Notes: a model not told the origin generated them from the sequence alone. 64,000 nt of DNA from Pontibacter arcticus (GCF_003284895.1 NZ_QMDV01000002.1:682001-746000), one strand, 5' to 3'; positions 17,707 through 27,985 are shown, counted from the first letter of the stretch. A program made the numbers and translations.

Positions 17707-18627
17707 ATGGAGTATAAGGATTATTACAAGATTTTAGGAGTAGATAAAAAAGCGTCGCAAGCCGATATAAAGAAAGCATACCGCAACTTTGCGAAAAAGT
17801 ATCATCCCGATAAAAACAAAGACGATAAAACTGCCGAAGAAAAATTCAAGAATATAAGTGAAGCCTACGAGGTACTGGGCAACGACGAAAAAAGGGCGCA
17901 ATACGACCAACTAGGCTCTAATTGGCGGCAATACCAGCAAACCGGCGGCCCCGGGTACGGCAGCAGGCAGTATCGACAGGAAGGCGGCTTCGGTGGCGGG
18001 TTTAACGGTGGAGGTGGCTTTTCTGATTTTTTTGAGCAATTTTTTAGTGGCAGCGGTGGTGCAGGCGGTTTTGGGAACACAGGTGGTGAAAGTTACGCTC
18101 CGAAAGGGCAGGATTACGAAACGCACATCAATTTAACGTTACAGGAAGCTTACCTGGGTGCCACCAGGCTGATAGAAGTGAATGGCCAGCAGCTGCGCAT
18201 CACAACAAAACCGGGCGTTTCTGATGGCCAGGTGCTGCGCATAAAAGGCAAGGGCGGCCCGGCGATGGGGGGCAGAGGAGTGGCCGGCGACCTTTTTGTA
18301 AATATCACCATAGCCCCGCATCCGGTACTGGAGCGAAAGGGAAACGACCTGTACATCACCTCTAAAATTGATATGTACACAGCCATCTTGGGCGGAGAAG
18401 CGCATGTAAACACACTCGATGGCCAGTTAAAACTTAAAATCCCGGGAGGTACGCAGCCCGGCAAAACATTGCGTTTGCGCGGCAAAGGGATGCCCGTTTA
18501 TGGCAGCGCAGGGCAGTTCGGAGATTTGTATGTACAGATAGAGGTAAGTCTGCCAACCATTGTATCGCAGCAGGAAGCAGATTTACTGCTAAAACTCCGG
18601 GATCTGCAAAAACATACTGCCAGCTAA
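17707..18627 (+). CDS. DnaJ/CbpA-type co-chaperone (type II J-protein)
   Basis: A 306-aa protein. The J domain spans about residues 1-70 with the HPD tripeptide in [10 protein letters not shown] Gly/Phe-rich linker follows (about 75-130, many GG and GF repeats), then the C-terminal client-binding domains ([22 protein letters not shown] onward). The four CxxCxGxG zinc motifs of DnaJ are absent, so it is CbpA-like and not the main DnaJ. It would stimulate DnaK ATPase and hold clients. A 33-bp gap leads to a small gene that may be co-expressed. Confidence 0.92.
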   Translation: MEYKDYYKILGVDKKASQADIKKAYRNFAKKYHPDKNKDDKTAEEKFKNISEAYEVLGNDEKRAQYDQLGSNWRQYQQTGGPGYGSRQYRQEGGFGGGFNGGGGFSDFFEQFFSGSGGAGGFGNTGGESYAPKGQDYETHINLTLQEAYLGATRLIEVNGQQLRITTKPGVSDGQVLRIKGKGGPAMGGRGVAGDLFVNITIAPHPVLERKGNDLYITSKIDMYTAILGGEAHVNTLDGQLKLKIPGGTQPGKTLRLRGKGMPVYGSAGQFGDLYVQIEVSLPTIVSQQEADLLLKLRDLQKHTAS

Positions 18628-18660
18628 TGGTACTGTTAAACACTTTAAATTGGAAGCGCT

Positions 18661-19032
18661 ATGCTGATGACCTTAGAGTATACCAGATCACAGAATACAA
18701 TCGACCAGTTTGTAGACAGTGTTGCAGAGAAAAACCTGACCTATTACGCCAGTGATCTGTTAACGGCTGATGCCTGTAAAAGTATGGCTGAACTTGGCAA
18801 AGCTATCCGGAAGGCAACCCGCGTTTGCAAAAAGCTTGACCTGCCTTTAAAAGAAAATTTCAAGCTTGTTTTCCGGGCACAGGGTTCGGAAGTCGTACAG
18901 GACTGGAAACTTTCACCGATGGCCTACATGCTGTTAATTCTCAACACCGATTCTAAAAACGAGGTTGTCGCGCAACTGCAGGTAGAAATGGTGAAACGGC
19001 TACTTCACCAGGAAGACAAGACACATGCCTGA
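18661..19032 (+). CDS. Small conserved-looking protein downstream of the J-protein, unknown
   Basis: A 123-aa soluble protein beginning MLMTLEYTRSQNTIDQFVDSVAEKN, mostly helical in appearance with a C-terminal amphipathic segment (NEVVAQLQVEMVKRLLHQE). I do not recognise a family. It occupies the place where CbpM, the J-protein modulator, lies in other bacteria, but I cannot see the MerR-like CbpM sequence. It is convergent with truC, only 9 bases apart. Confidence 0.6.
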   Translation: MLMTLEYTRSQNTIDQFVDSVAEKNLTYYASDLLTADACKSMAELGKAIRKATRVCKKLDLPLKENFKLVFRAQGSEVVQDWKLSPMAYMLLILNTDSKNEVVAQLQVEMVKRLLHQEDKTHA

Positions 19033-19041
19033 GAAGGTCCG

Positions 19042-19743
19042 TTAAAAACAAACAGGCCAGTTAAAACGCTCGCAAACAGCTTTCATCTGGTCTGGTATGG
19101 CTGCTTTTATTTTAACAGGCTGTAACGTATACGGATGCTCAAAACCAAGCTCAGCCGAATGCAGCAGCATAGTGGGGGAGTCCAGTTCTTCCAGAAACAT
19201 CTTGTTATGGCGCCAGTCGCCGTGCTTTTTATCCCCGATAATGTAATGCCGGATGTGCGCAAAATGTTTCCGGATCTGGTGCATGCGCCCGGTTTCAGGG
19301 TATACTTCTACTAAACTGTAACGTGCCGTTTGGTAGCGCCCAACCGGGATCGGCAGCTCTATAATAGCAAGCTGTTTATACTTTGTAAGGGCTTCCTGTG
19401 CTTCTTTATGGGCATGGTCTTTATCCGGCCTGATCGGGCTATCAATAATACCAGAAGCCGGAGTGTAACCCCGCACAATGGCTAGGTATACTTTATGTAC
19501 CTGTTTGCTTTCGAACTGTGTGCTTAGCAACGCTAATGCTTCAGGATCTTTGGCAAACAATAATATACCGGAAGTGCCCCTGTCCAAACGGTGAACGGGG
19601 TATACGCGCTGCCCGAGCTGGTCGCGGAGCAGTTGCAGGGCAAATGCCTTTTTTTCTTCTGCAATGCGGGTACGGTGTACCAGTAATCCATTTGGTTTAT
19701 GGATGGCTACATAATGTTGATCTTCAAAAAGTATATCCAGCAC
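19042..19743 (-). CDS. truC: tRNA pseudouridine(65) synthase, RluA family
   Basis: A 233-aa protein. YPVHRLDRGTSGILLFAKD carries the catalytic Asp of the RluA family, and IHKPNGLLVHRT, TGRMHQIRKHFAHIRHYIIGDKKHGD and the overall length match TruC better than RluA or RluC. It isomerises uridine to pseudouridine in tRNA. It runs convergent to the small gene after the J-protein. Confidence 0.85.
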   Translation of the reverse strand: MLDILFEDQHYVAIHKPNGLLVHRTRIAEEKKAFALQLLRDQLGQRVYPVHRLDRGTSGILLFAKDPEALALLSTQFESKQVHKVYLAIVRGYTPASGIIDSPIRPDKDHAHKEAQEALTKYKQLAIIELPIPVGRYQTARYSLVEVYPETGRMHQIRKHFAHIRHYIIGDKKHGDWRHNKMFLEELDSPTMLLHSAELGFEHPYTLQPVKIKAAIPDQMKAVCERFNWPVCF

Positions 19744-19863
19744 GAAGTATAAAAGTATGGTTTGTTAAAGTTGCAAAGATACACCAGGAAAGTATAGCGG
19801 GTATACGCATATTTGGTGGCGCTGCCTGCTTTCTGTAACTTGTAAAAAAAATTAGAGAAGCCT

Positions 19864-20067
19864 ATGGCGATGTCGATTGATAACCTGCGGAAAGGGAAGA
19901 AGTACAGGCTTTTTAATTACGGCGAAGTGTTTGATTTTCAGGTGATGGATATGCCCGAAGAAGGAGATTATAAGCTAAAAGACCTGCACACCCTCGAAAA
20001 GTATACATTGCAGGAAATAATAAAGTATGGAAAAGGCAAAGACTTTGATCTGCAGGAGTTAAGTTAA
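19864..20067 (+). CDS. Small basic hypothetical protein
   Basis: A 67-aa protein, MAMSIDNLRKGKKYRLFNYG..., with beta-strand-like character and no membrane segment; its FNYGEVFDFQVMDMPEEGDYKLKDLHTLE part resembles small SH3-like folds but I recognise no family. A second in-frame ATG lies at 19870. It is convergent with the next gene (16 bases). Confidence 0.55.
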   Translation: MAMSIDNLRKGKKYRLFNYGEVFDFQVMDMPEEGDYKLKDLHTLEKYTLQEIIKYGKGKDFDLQELS

Positions 20068-20083
20068 CTGTTCATATTTTAGT

Positions 20084-20344
20084 TCAGGAGCGGGAAACTT
20101 TCCCTTTCAGTTCCCAATGGCTTTTGAGGAGTTCGTTGCTGTTTGGCTTTCTTATGATCCTGCGTACATAGCGCTCGCCGTTTATGGCTCCATCGGGCTG
20201 GCGTTTGCCTATAAAAAGTGTTTCGGGCTCCCCAAATTCGTTTGTGACAAACGTAACATCCTTCCCCAGTAACTTTTCATCCAGACGGGCGTTTGGAGCA
20301 AATATTTTCTGCAGATGAAGTTCGATTTTTTTATTTAGAGCCAT
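20084..20344 (-). CDS. Small hypothetical protein
   Basis: An 86-aa basic soluble protein (MALNKKIELHLQKIFAPN...), with a strand-rich middle (DVTFVTNEFGEPETLFIGKR) and a charged C-terminus. No family recognised. It lies 15 bases downstream of the STAS-like gene on the same strand and is probably co-transcribed with it. Confidence 0.55.
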   Translation of the reverse strand: MALNKKIELHLQKIFAPNARLDEKLLGKDVTFVTNEFGEPETLFIGKRQPDGAINGERYVRRIIRKPNSNELLKSHWELKGKVSRS

Positions 20345-20359
20345 AATAGAGCTTTAATG

Positions 20360-20809
20360 TTATTCTGCAGATTTATGCAGCAATACGTCATCTTTTTCAA
20401 ATGGTGCTTCTACAGTACTGTATAACCAGGCCATAGCCACTGCTTTGTTAGAGAAAACTTTAAACTTTGCTGAATCAGTAAAAACACCAAGTGTATGGTC
20501 AGCGATCTTGTAAGAAACCATTTCCTGAAAAATATCCAGAGGTACGATGCGGGCATACTTTTCAATCACCATATCTTTCATCGCACCTGCATTTTCTATA
20601 ACTGAACGCTGCGTTCCCATATCCATCTGTACGCCTATAGAATTATCAGCCAGCACATACTTTGCTTTATACTTTGCAATAAGGGAAACGCTTAACTTAA
20701 AACATTCCAGCAAATAATCCATTGGCGGATGCGCAAGCCATTTAAACTCTATTGTACGTGTCTCAGTATCAAAAACGATTTGGCTAAACTGATCTTTATG
20801 TAACTGCAT
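20360..20809 (-). CDS. STAS/SpoIIAA-like hypothetical protein
   Basis: A 149-aa soluble protein beginning MQLHKDQFSQIVFDTETRTIEFKW. The alternation of strands and helices (YVLADNSIGVQMD..., KVFSNKAVAMAWLYS) resembles small STAS-like proteins frequent in Hymenobacteraceae, but no diagnostic motif is present. It probably heads a two-gene unit with the 86-aa gene and is divergent from the CDF exporter. Confidence 0.55.
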   Translation of the reverse strand: MQLHKDQFSQIVFDTETRTIEFKWLAHPPMDYLLECFKLSVSLIAKYKAKYVLADNSIGVQMDMGTQRSVIENAGAMKDMVIEKYARIVPLDIFQEMVSYKIADHTLGVFTDSAKFKVFSNKAVAMAWLYSTVEAPFEKDDVLLHKSAE

Positions 20810-21012
20810 GGCGCTTATTATCGACTATATGATAAGTAGGAACTGGCTTCTACTGTTTTTTTATAATTAAGTATACAAAATTATTCATTCTTCTGCATAA
20901 GTTTCCATGAACAGAAAAAGTGAAAAAGTGGTTCGTTTGTCTGTTTTGAACATTAAATCGGTTTTTGAGCTCATGTATTAGTCAATAACCTACAGGAGTA
21001 GTAAATTTGGAG

Positions 21013-21037
21013 GATGCCTGTATACAGGGCAGGCATC
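21013..21037 (+). promoter_or_regulatory. Hairpin/palindrome just upstream of the CDF gene
   Basis: GATGCCTG (21013-21020) pairs with CAGGCATC (21030-21037). Nested inside is the 12-bp perfect palindrome CCTGTATACAGG at 21017-21028. It ends 25 bases before the CDF start codon, so it could be an operator or a 5-prime-UTR structure. Confidence 0.4.
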
Positions 21038-21062
21038 TAATTTTACAGCGCACAAAACAAGT

Positions 21063-22064
21063 ATGGTGATCAGAGTATTTAAGAAACAACGGGAAAGTGT
21101 GCGCTTGCAAATGCTTGTTGTATTGGTAGGCATAGTCTTGCTGGCCGGCAAATTCATCGCTTTTTTCCTGACCGGTTCCAATGCCATTTTAACAGATGCT
21201 CTGGAGTCGATTATCAATGTAGCTGCCGGTGCTTTTTCATTATACAGCCTTATTCTTTCAGCACGACCGCGCGATGCCAACCACCCGTACGGCCACGGTA
21301 AAATAGAATTTATAGCAGCCACTTTTGAAGGTGCCCTGATTGTGGTTGCCGGAAGTATAATTCTGATGAAATCGGTCTACAATTTATTTGAGCCGGTAGC
21401 CTTACAACAACTCGACCTGGGTATACTACTGATAGCCATAGCGGGTGTCATAAATTATATAGTAGGCCTGATAACTGAAAAGGAAGGTAAAAAAAGCAAT
21501 TCGCTGGTGTTGATGGCGGGCGGAAAACACCTTAAATCTGATGCTTATTCTACAGCCGGGATCGTAGCTGGCCTGGGCCTTATTTACTTAACCGGCCTGG
21601 TTTGGCTGGATAGTGTGGTTGCGATGCTGTTCGGAAGCCTGATTGCCTACACAGGGTATAAAATACTGCGAGCTTCGGTGGCAGGGATTATGGATGAAGC
21701 TGATTATGAATTACTAAAACGTATCGTAACTGTACTTAACCGGCACCGCCGCCCCAACTGGATTGATATCCATAACCTGCGGGTTATAAAGTATGGTACT
21801 ACGCTGCACATCGATTGCCATTTAACAGTGCCCTGGTATTTAAACGTGCAGGAAGCGCACGACGAAGTTGAAGCAGTGGGCAACCTGGTGCGCGAAAAGA
21901 TCGACCCAGGCATCGAGTTATTTGTACATACCGATCCATGCGTTCCGCAGTCCTGCGCTATTTGCACCAAAGCGGATTGCAATGTTCGGCAGCATCCATT
22001 TACCCAACGCATTGAATGGGATTTTGATAAAGTTATATCTGACCAGAAACATAGTTTAGAGTAA
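21063..22064 (+). CDS. Cation diffusion facilitator (CDF) metal exporter
   Basis: A 333-aa inner-membrane transporter with about six transmembrane helices and a C-terminal cytoplasmic domain. Metal-site motifs are visible: TDALESIIN in helix 2, HPYGHGKIE in the following loop and KSDAYSTAG in helix 5. The C-terminal domain ends with CVPQSCAICTKADCNVRQH, a cysteine cluster that suggests soft-metal sensing or binding. CDF proteins export Zn, Fe, Mn or Co in exchange for protons; the metal cannot be named from the sequence. The start follows a palindrome at 21013-21037. Confidence 0.9.
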   Translation: MVIRVFKKQRESVRLQMLVVLVGIVLLAGKFIAFFLTGSNAILTDALESIINVAAGAFSLYSLILSARPRDANHPYGHGKIEFIAATFEGALIVVAGSIILMKSVYNLFEPVALQQLDLGILLIAIAGVINYIVGLITEKEGKKSNSLVLMAGGKHLKSDAYSTAGIVAGLGLIYLTGLVWLDSVVAMLFGSLIAYTGYKILRASVAGIMDEADYELLKRIVTVLNRHRRPNWIDIHNLRVIKYGTTLHIDCHLTVPWYLNVQEAHDEVEAVGNLVREKIDPGIELFVHTDPCVPQSCAICTKADCNVRQHPFTQRIEWDFDKVISDQKHSLE

Positions 22065-22179
22065 GCTGTTAGTCCTATATGCAGAGCTCGTCTACCAGAC
22101 AGGAGCTGCCGGAAAGTACGCTTCCAAATCCGTAGCACGTTTTATTCCGTACTAAATAGCAACCCCTTACTAATTGCTT

Positions 22180-22857
22180 ATGCTTCGCCAATCTATACTT
22201 TTTATTATTCTCTTACTCATCATCGTATCCTGCTACGAACCCAGCGCTTATACAAACACGGCGGCGTTAGCGCAGCCAGAAGGGCAGGAGCAAGCCCTGG
22301 ATACGATGGGAATGCAAAAAGCTATATTTGCCGGAGGTTGTTTCTGGTGCACTGAAGCCTATTTTGAGCGCGTAAACGGTGTAAAAGCAGTCGTTTCGGG
22401 CTATGCAGGTGGCACAAAAAGAAACCCCACTTATGAGCAGGTGAGTGCAGGCTTAACAGATTATGCAGAAGCAGTGCAAGTATATTATGACTCTACACAA
22501 GTAAAGTATAACACCTTGCTCGAAGTATTTTTTGCCACTCATGATCCCACCACACTGAACTGGCAGGGACCTGATGTCGGAAAACAATACCGTTCTATCG
22601 TATTTTACAAAACTCCCAAAGAAAAAACGCAGATCGAACACTATATAGGACAGTTAAACGAAGCTGGTACTTTTCCCAACAAAGTTGTTACGACCGTAGA
22701 GCCCTTCAAAAAATTCTGGGTGGCTGAAGGTTATCATCAGGATTATTACCGACTTAACCCGGACGACATGTACGTAGTATCGGTGGCGATGCCAAAGGTT
22801 AAGAAATTCGAGAAAAACTTCCAGCATTTATTAAAGCCGGCATACAAAGCCAGGTAA
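22180..22857 (+). CDS. msrA: Peptide-methionine (S)-S-oxide reductase, lipoprotein form
   Basis: A 225-aa enzyme reducing methionine-S-sulfoxide in proteins. FAGGCFWCTEAYFERV holds catalytic Cys54; no cysteine follows Cys57 in the C-terminal part, so a distal resolving cysteine is absent. The N-terminus is a lipoprotein signal (ILLLIIVSC, Cys18), which would place the enzyme in the envelope and not the cytoplasm. I chose the ATG at 22180 over an in-frame TTG two codons earlier. Confidence 0.92.
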   Translation: MLRQSILFIILLLIIVSCYEPSAYTNTAALAQPEGQEQALDTMGMQKAIFAGGCFWCTEAYFERVNGVKAVVSGYAGGTKRNPTYEQVSAGLTDYAEAVQVYYDSTQVKYNTLLEVFFATHDPTTLNWQGPDVGKQYRSIVFYKTPKEKTQIEHYIGQLNEAGTFPNKVVTTVEPFKKFWVAEGYHQDYYRLNPDDMYVVSVAMPKVKKFEKNFQHLLKPAYKAR

Positions 22858-22933
22858 TCTGTAAATCCAATTTATCCTTTACTGCAATTAAGCGTACTAT
22901 AGTTTTTCAGATGTTCTACTAAACACAAAAACT

Positions 22934-23341
22934 ATGGATTTTATTATTGACTTACTTGTAAGTGCAGGTGTTATCCTGTTGCTTAGTTATATTTTGCCAA
23001 CCGTTCACGTTAAAAGCTTCTGGACTGCATTATGGGTTGCTTTTTTAATTGGCTTACTTAATGCAACCATTGGCTGGATATTGGGTGGTATACTTAATCT
23101 GGTTTCCTTTTTCCTGCTCGAAACTATTATTAGTCTTATCGTAACAGCTTTAATGATAAAACTGGTTGATATGATGGTCAGTAATTTTAAAGTGGATGGT
23201 TTTTTACCGGCTATCATTATTGCCGTAGCTACTGCACTTGCCATTGCAGCAGTTGGCTGGGCAAGAGGTGATCATGAAAATGAAGAATATGCTTTACAGC
23301 AAACCATTACTACAGAACAGTTATTAGCTGTAGCCAAGTAA
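22934..23341 (+). CDS. Holin-4-like (PF04020-type) small membrane protein
   Basis: A 135-aa protein with four hydrophobic segments. The sequence LLSYILPTVHVKSFWTALWVAFLIGLLNA fits the phage-holin-4 superfamily, which in Bacteroidota is chromosomal and of unknown function; no phage genes are nearby. A strong terminator directly follows, overlapping the stop codon. Confidence 0.75.
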   Translation: MDFIIDLLVSAGVILLLSYILPTVHVKSFWTALWVAFLIGLLNATIGWILGGILNLVSFFLLETIISLIVTALMIKLVDMMVSNFKVDGFLPAIIIAVATALAIAAVGWARGDHENEEYALQQTITTEQLLAVAK

Positions 23342-23385
23342 AAAAAATCCCTGTCAGGAAATTAAACCTGACAGGGATTTTTTTT
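23341..23385 (+). terminator. Strong intrinsic terminator
   Basis: AATCCCTGTCAGG (23346-23358) pairs perfectly over 13 bp with 23367-23379 around an 8-nt loop, with A-run before and T-run after. It probably works in both directions. Confidence 0.93.
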
Positions 23386-23430
23386 GATTTAAGTGGGAGA
23401 GGGCACCTCCAAAAAATAACAGAGCCTCTT

Positions 23431-23832
23431 TTATTTCACAGCTTCCAGACCAGCCTGTGCTACGGTGTGATCATTTTCTACGGTGCTGCCTGAAACGCCG
23501 ATTGCCCCGATGATTTCACCATTCGTATTTTTAATCGGGATGCCGCCCGGAAAAGTAATTAAGCCGCCATTGGAGTGCTCGATGTTATAAAGCGAGCCGC
23601 CTGGCTGCGAAGCCTGACCAAGATCACCCGTTGGCATATCAAAAAAACGAGCCGTTCGCGCTTTACGGATCGCAATATCAACCGAGCCCAGCCAGGCATT
23701 ATCCATCCTGGCAAATGCTACCAGGTTAGCGCCGGCATCTACTACGGCAATATTCATTTTAACCTGTACTTCTTCAGATTTTTTCTTTGCGGCTGCAATA
23801 GCTGCTTCTGCTTGTTCTAATGTAATTCCCAT
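23431..23832 (-). CDS. GlcG/HbpS-family heme-binding-like protein
   Basis: A 133-aa protein beginning [43 protein letters not shown] and [19 protein letters not shown] are the family signatures (GlcG/HbpS, Pfam haem-degrading). The frame is open 42 codons further upstream, but those residues are AT-rich intergenic sequence, so I chose the ATG at 23832. Role unknown; heme binding is known for HbpS only. Confidence 0.85.
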   Translation of the reverse strand: MGITLEQAEAAIAAAKKKSEEVQVKMNIAVVDAGANLVAFARMDNAWLGSVDIAIRKARTARFFDMPTGDLGQASQPGGSLYNIEHSNGGLITFPGGIPIKNTNGEIIGAIGVSGSTVENDHTVAQAGLEAVK

Positions 23833-24164
23833 CGTATAAAGTTTGTTTGTACAGTTGTTTATACTTTGATTCTCATGCATTAGATATGTAATATGTGATT
23901 TGATCGTATATTTAAAACATAAACTTATACTTAACATAAAGTATATTATAAGTGACAATTAAAAAAGATGTTTTACATCGTATATTTTAAGTCTTATAAT
24001 TTATATTATGTTAAGCAATAGATGTAAATACAAGCTGCATATAGTTTCATCGCTTAATATGATAGCTTATACTTTTAATAAGTTAATGCCCCTACGCTGC
24101 CAATTTGCTAAAAATAAAAAAGGAAGCCGATTGGCCTCCTTTTTTATTTTGGTGCTTCAGATCA
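23833..24164. other. AT-rich intergenic region
   Basis: No gene. Opposed heptamer copies TATACTT (23926-23932) and AAGTATA (23939-23945) form a 7-bp inverted repeat with a 6-nt spacer. The right end holds the terminator of the TPR gene. Confidence 0.5.
24116..24146 (-). terminator. Intrinsic terminator of the TPR gene
   Basis: AAAAAGGAAGCC / GGCCTCCTTTTT form a stem (one A-C mismatch) with a 4-nt loop; read on the minus strand it ends in a T-run. Confidence 0.8.
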
Positions 24165-25298
24165 TTATTTCTTCAGCATCTTGTTAATACGCTCTGCATC
24201 AGCTGTACGCTTTAGACGTGTATACACAGCGCTCAGGTTTCTTAACGTAGACTCATCATTTGGCTGTAACTCCAGTGCTTTCTCAAAATATGGCACCGAT
24301 GCTTCATAATGCTTCTTAGATTGTGCTTCTAAAGCTTTACCTTTTTTCTGGAATGTAGCATAATCCATTTTCGCAGCTTTGTTGTTAAAGTCACTGCCTT
24401 TGTTGTATTCCATAACGGCTAAGTTATAGTGTGCATCAAAGTTTTTAGGATCAAGCTCAATTGCTTTTTTATAGTTGGCATAAGCGCCATCCAGGTTGTT
24501 CTTGCGCTCCTGTAAATTACCCAGTACTGCATATAAGCTGGCATTATTCGGATCAGCTTTGATAGCGGCTTCCAGTTTTGCCAATGCTTGGTCAGCACGG
24601 TTGTTTTTCAGGTAATATTTCAGTTCTTCCTGCATCAGGTACACGCTATTCGGATGCTCTTTCAAACCAGCGCTTAGTGCAGCTAATACCTGCTCATCGC
24701 TCGCTTCGGAAGCCTGCATTAACTGGATTTTGTTTTTGAAAACATCTTCCGTTTTATGGCCAATACCAATCAGCTGATCATAATATTTGATAGCGCCTTT
24801 GTAATCCTGCTTGGCGGTAGATGCATAAGCAGCGTAAAGTACAGCGGTTGTATCAGTTGGGTTGATCTTCGAAGCCAGCTCATACTTCTTGATAGCATTA
24901 TCCCAGTTCTGGGCGTTATGGAATTCAACTGCCTGGTTCAAAACCTGTCCGTAAAGCATGGTTAAGCGCTCCGGAACCTGCTTGCCAAACTCGCTGTCTT
25001 TGCCTTCCAGCTCTAATGTTTTGTTAAATGATTCCAAAACAATAGTTGGCGTATTGTCATTTGTTAATTTCCCGTAGATCGGGTTGCCCAGCATATCCTG
25101 GTAAATAACACCACGGTAAAACCAGGTTTTTGCTTTGCCTTTGGTTTTGTCATGTGCAATTGCTTTCTCTATATCAGCCTGCGCTTTATCTAATGTGCCA
25201 TTTTTGTGGCTCAAGACGGCACTGTTTACTGCAGCATTCTGTGCGCTTGCCACTGTAAATGTAGCTGCTGCAAGGGCTGTAAGAACTATTCTTTTCAT
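24165..25298 (-). CDS. Exported tetratricopeptide-repeat protein
   Basis: A 377-aa protein with a Sec signal peptide (MKRIVLTALAAATFTVASAQN) and at least five TPR-like repeats, seen as A-x-Y and DP/NPN spaced units such as NASLYAVLGNLQERKNNLDGAYANYKKAI... (split here as a description) and DAHYNLAVMEYN. TPRs mediate protein contacts; a periplasmic scaffold is likely. It lies 67 bases downstream of gyrA on the same strand and may be co-transcribed. Confidence 0.85.
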   Translation of the reverse strand: MKRIVLTALAAATFTVASAQNAAVNSAVLSHKNGTLDKAQADIEKAIAHDKTKGKAKTWFYRGVIYQDMLGNPIYGKLTNDNTPTIVLESFNKTLELEGKDSEFGKQVPERLTMLYGQVLNQAVEFHNAQNWDNAIKKYELASKINPTDTTAVLYAAYASTAKQDYKGAIKYYDQLIGIGHKTEDVFKNKIQLMQASEASDEQVLAALSAGLKEHPNSVYLMQEELKYYLKNNRADQALAKLEAAIKADPNNASLYAVLGNLQERKNNLDGAYANYKKAIELDPKNFDAHYNLAVMEYNKGSDFNNKAAKMDYATFQKKGKALEAQSKKHYEASVPYFEKALELQPNDESTLRNLSAVYTRLKRTADAERINKMLKK

Positions 25299-25365
25299 AC
25301 TCAGTCTTTAGAATTGGTTAGTGTTGATTTAATGCTAAACGCTTATAAAGTTAAAATAAATCCGT

Positions 25366-27915
25366 TTATACTTCTGTTTCGATTTCAGGATCCACCATGG
25401 TGTCTGGCTGTAACGATTCTTCCGGCTGCAGTTCCGACTGATCTAAAACAGCTTCTGCTACTACTTCCTCATCGTCCATTTCAATTTTCGCAACCGAAGA
25501 AATCTGGTCAGCTTCATTTAATTTGATCAGCCTCACTCCTTGCGTTGCCCGGCCAATTACCCTGATCTCACCTACTCTCAATCTGATCGTTATACCGGAT
25601 CGGTTGATGATCATCAGGTCATCTGTATCCACTACACCCTGTATAGAAACCAGTTTACCAGTTTTATCAGTTACATTCAGTGTTTTCACACCTTTGCCAC
25701 CGCGGTTTGTAATACGGTATTCATCTAATAAAGAACGCTTCCCGAAACCGTTTTCTGATACAACCAGAAGCTCCGTTTCCTGGCTCTGTACACAAACCAT
25801 ACCAACTACTTTATCATTGGCATTAGCAAGCGTTACGCCTCTTACACCAGCTGCATTACGGCCCATCTGGCGAACCTGAGTCTCGTTAAAGCGAATCGCT
25901 CTCCCCGACTCCAGCGCAATTACAATCTCACTGTTACCGTTGGTCAGTTGCACATCCAGTAAGCGGTCGCCTTCATTAATTGTGATGGCATTGATACCGT
26001 TGGTACGCGGTCTGGAGTAAGATTCCAGTATGGTTTTCTTAATGGTGCCTTTCTCCGTACAGAATACCAGGTTATGGTTCAGGATAAAGTCCTGGTTCTT
26101 CAGGTCGCGCACATTTAAAACGGTACGTACTTTATCTTCCTTCTCGATCTGGATCAGGTTCTGAATAGCGCGGCCTTTGGTTGTTTTGCCACCCTCCGGA
26201 ATCTCGTATACTTTCAGCCAGAACACTTTACCAAATTCTGTAAAGAACATCATGTGGTGGTGTGTGTTGGCAATAAAGATGTGCTCCGTAAAGTCGTTTT
26301 CTCTGGAGGCAGCTACACCACGCGAGCCAACGCCACCGCGGCTCTGGCTACGGTATTCGTTCAGCGAAGTACGCTTTATATACCCTTCATGCGAAATGGT
26401 GATCACCATGTTCTCTTCCGGAATCATATCTTCGTACGAGATATCGCCGGTGCTTACTTCGATGCTGGTGCGGCGCTCGTCTCCGTAACGCTCTCTAATT
26501 TCGATCAGCTCATCTTTGATGATCTGCTTACGCAGTGTTTCATCATTCAGAACAGAAACCAGGTAATCGATCAGTTTCATGATCTCCTGGTACTCGGCCT
26601 GAATCTTGTCACGCTCCAGGCCGGTCAGGCGCTGCAGACGCATATCAAGTATGGCACGCGCCTGGATCTCGGATAAACCGAAACGCTCCATTAAACCATT
26701 ACGCGCAATTTCAGGGTCTCTGGAAGAACGGATCAGGTTAATTACTTCGTCCAGGTTATCCAGCGCAATCAGCAAGCCTTCCAGAATGTGGGCACGCTTT
26801 CTGGCTTCATCCAGTTCGAACTGTGTTCTGCGGATTACTACTTCGTGGCGGTGCTCTACAAAATAATGGATCAGCTCTTTCAGGTTCAGCGTCATCGGGC
26901 GGCCTTTTACAAGGGCCACGTTGTTTACACCAAACGAAGACTGAAGCGCTGTATACTTGTACAGGTTATTTAAAACCACATTCGGGATAGCATCACGCTT
27001 CAGGTCGTACACAATACGCAAGCCGTCGCGGTCAGATTCGTCCCGGAGATCCGAGATGCCTTCAATTTTCTTTTCATTTACAAGCTCCGCTGTTTTCTCG
27101 ATCAGCGATGACTTGTTTACCATGTAAGGAATTTCCGTTACAATGATTTGCTCTTTACCGGATGGCGTTGTTTCGAAAATAGCACGGCCACGCATCAGCA
27201 CACGACCACGGCCGGTTTCGAACGCAGCTTTTACACCATCATAGCCATGTATAATACCACCCGTCGGAAAATCCGGGGCAGTAATGAACTGCATAAGCTC
27301 AGAAATGGTAATTTCCTCGTTATCGATATAAGCGATGGTACCATTAATGATCTCGGTAAGGTTGTGCGGCGCCATGTTGGTTGCCATACCTACTGCGATA
27401 CCGGATGTACCGTTTACCAGCAGGTTAGGAAATTTAGCAGGCATCACGCTAGGTTCTTTCAGCGAGTCGTCGAAGTTGGAAACAAAGTCAACGGTATTTT
27501 TCTCTAAGTCTGAAAGCAGCTCATCGGCAATACGCTTTAAACGCGCTTCTGTGTAACGCATGGCAGCCGGGCTATCACCGTCAATAGACCCGAAGTTACC
27601 TTGACCATCTACGAGCGGGTAACGCAGCGACCAGGGCTGCGCCATACGCACCATGGCTTCGTATACTGAGGAGTCGCCGTGCGGGTGGTACTTACCCAAC
27701 ACCTCTCCTACGATTCTGGCAGATTTTTTATACGCTCTGTTATAAGATACCCCCAGTTCAGACATACCGTAAAGCACACGGCGGTGAACCGGCTTTAGTC
27801 CGTCCCGAACATCAGGTAAGGCTCTGGAAATGATAACAGACATTGAATAATCGATATACGCACCGCGCATTTCGTCTTCAATGTTGATCGGTATTATTCG
27901 TTCGCCTTCATTCAT
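25366..27915 (-). CDS. gyrA: DNA gyrase subunit A
   Basis: An 849-aa type IIA topoisomerase subunit. The breakage-reunion domain holds catalytic Tyr121 in [10 protein letters not shown]. The quinolone-determining region reads [15 protein letters not shown], with Ser82 and Glu86 at the positions of E. coli Ser83 and Asp87, i.e. a wild-type-like state. The C-terminal domain has six beta-pinwheel repeats; the GyrA box is diverged ([12 protein letters not shown]). The last 40 residues are strongly acidic, as in other gyrases. It works with GyrB, not encoded here, to introduce negative supercoils. Confidence 0.98.
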   Translation of the reverse strand: MNEGERIIPINIEDEMRGAYIDYSMSVIISRALPDVRDGLKPVHRRVLYGMSELGVSYNRAYKKSARIVGEVLGKYHPHGDSSVYEAMVRMAQPWSLRYPLVDGQGNFGSIDGDSPAAMRYTEARLKRIADELLSDLEKNTVDFVSNFDDSLKEPSVMPAKFPNLLVNGTSGIAVGMATNMAPHNLTEIINGTIAYIDNEEITISELMQFITAPDFPTGGIIHGYDGVKAAFETGRGRVLMRGRAIFETTPSGKEQIIVTEIPYMVNKSSLIEKTAELVNEKKIEGISDLRDESDRDGLRIVYDLKRDAIPNVVLNNLYKYTALQSSFGVNNVALVKGRPMTLNLKELIHYFVEHRHEVVIRRTQFELDEARKRAHILEGLLIALDNLDEVINLIRSSRDPEIARNGLMERFGLSEIQARAILDMRLQRLTGLERDKIQAEYQEIMKLIDYLVSVLNDETLRKQIIKDELIEIRERYGDERRTSIEVSTGDISYEDMIPEENMVITISHEGYIKRTSLNEYRSQSRGGVGSRGVAASRENDFTEHIFIANTHHHMMFFTEFGKVFWLKVYEIPEGGKTTKGRAIQNLIQIEKEDKVRTVLNVRDLKNQDFILNHNLVFCTEKGTIKKTILESYSRPRTNGINAITINEGDRLLDVQLTNGNSEIVIALESGRAIRFNETQVRQMGRNAAGVRGVTLANANDKVVGMVCVQSQETELLVVSENGFGKRSLLDEYRITNRGGKGVKTLNVTDKTGKLVSIQGVVDTDDLMIINRSGITIRLRVGEIRVIGRATQGVRLIKLNEADQISSVAKIEMDDEEVVAEAVLDQSELQPEESLQPDTMVDPEIETEV

Positions 27916-27985
27916 GTTTATCTACTAAATTTTTGGTTAGATTAAATCTGATTGTCTTGGTTTAAAAAGAAAATGCAAAAAGAAG

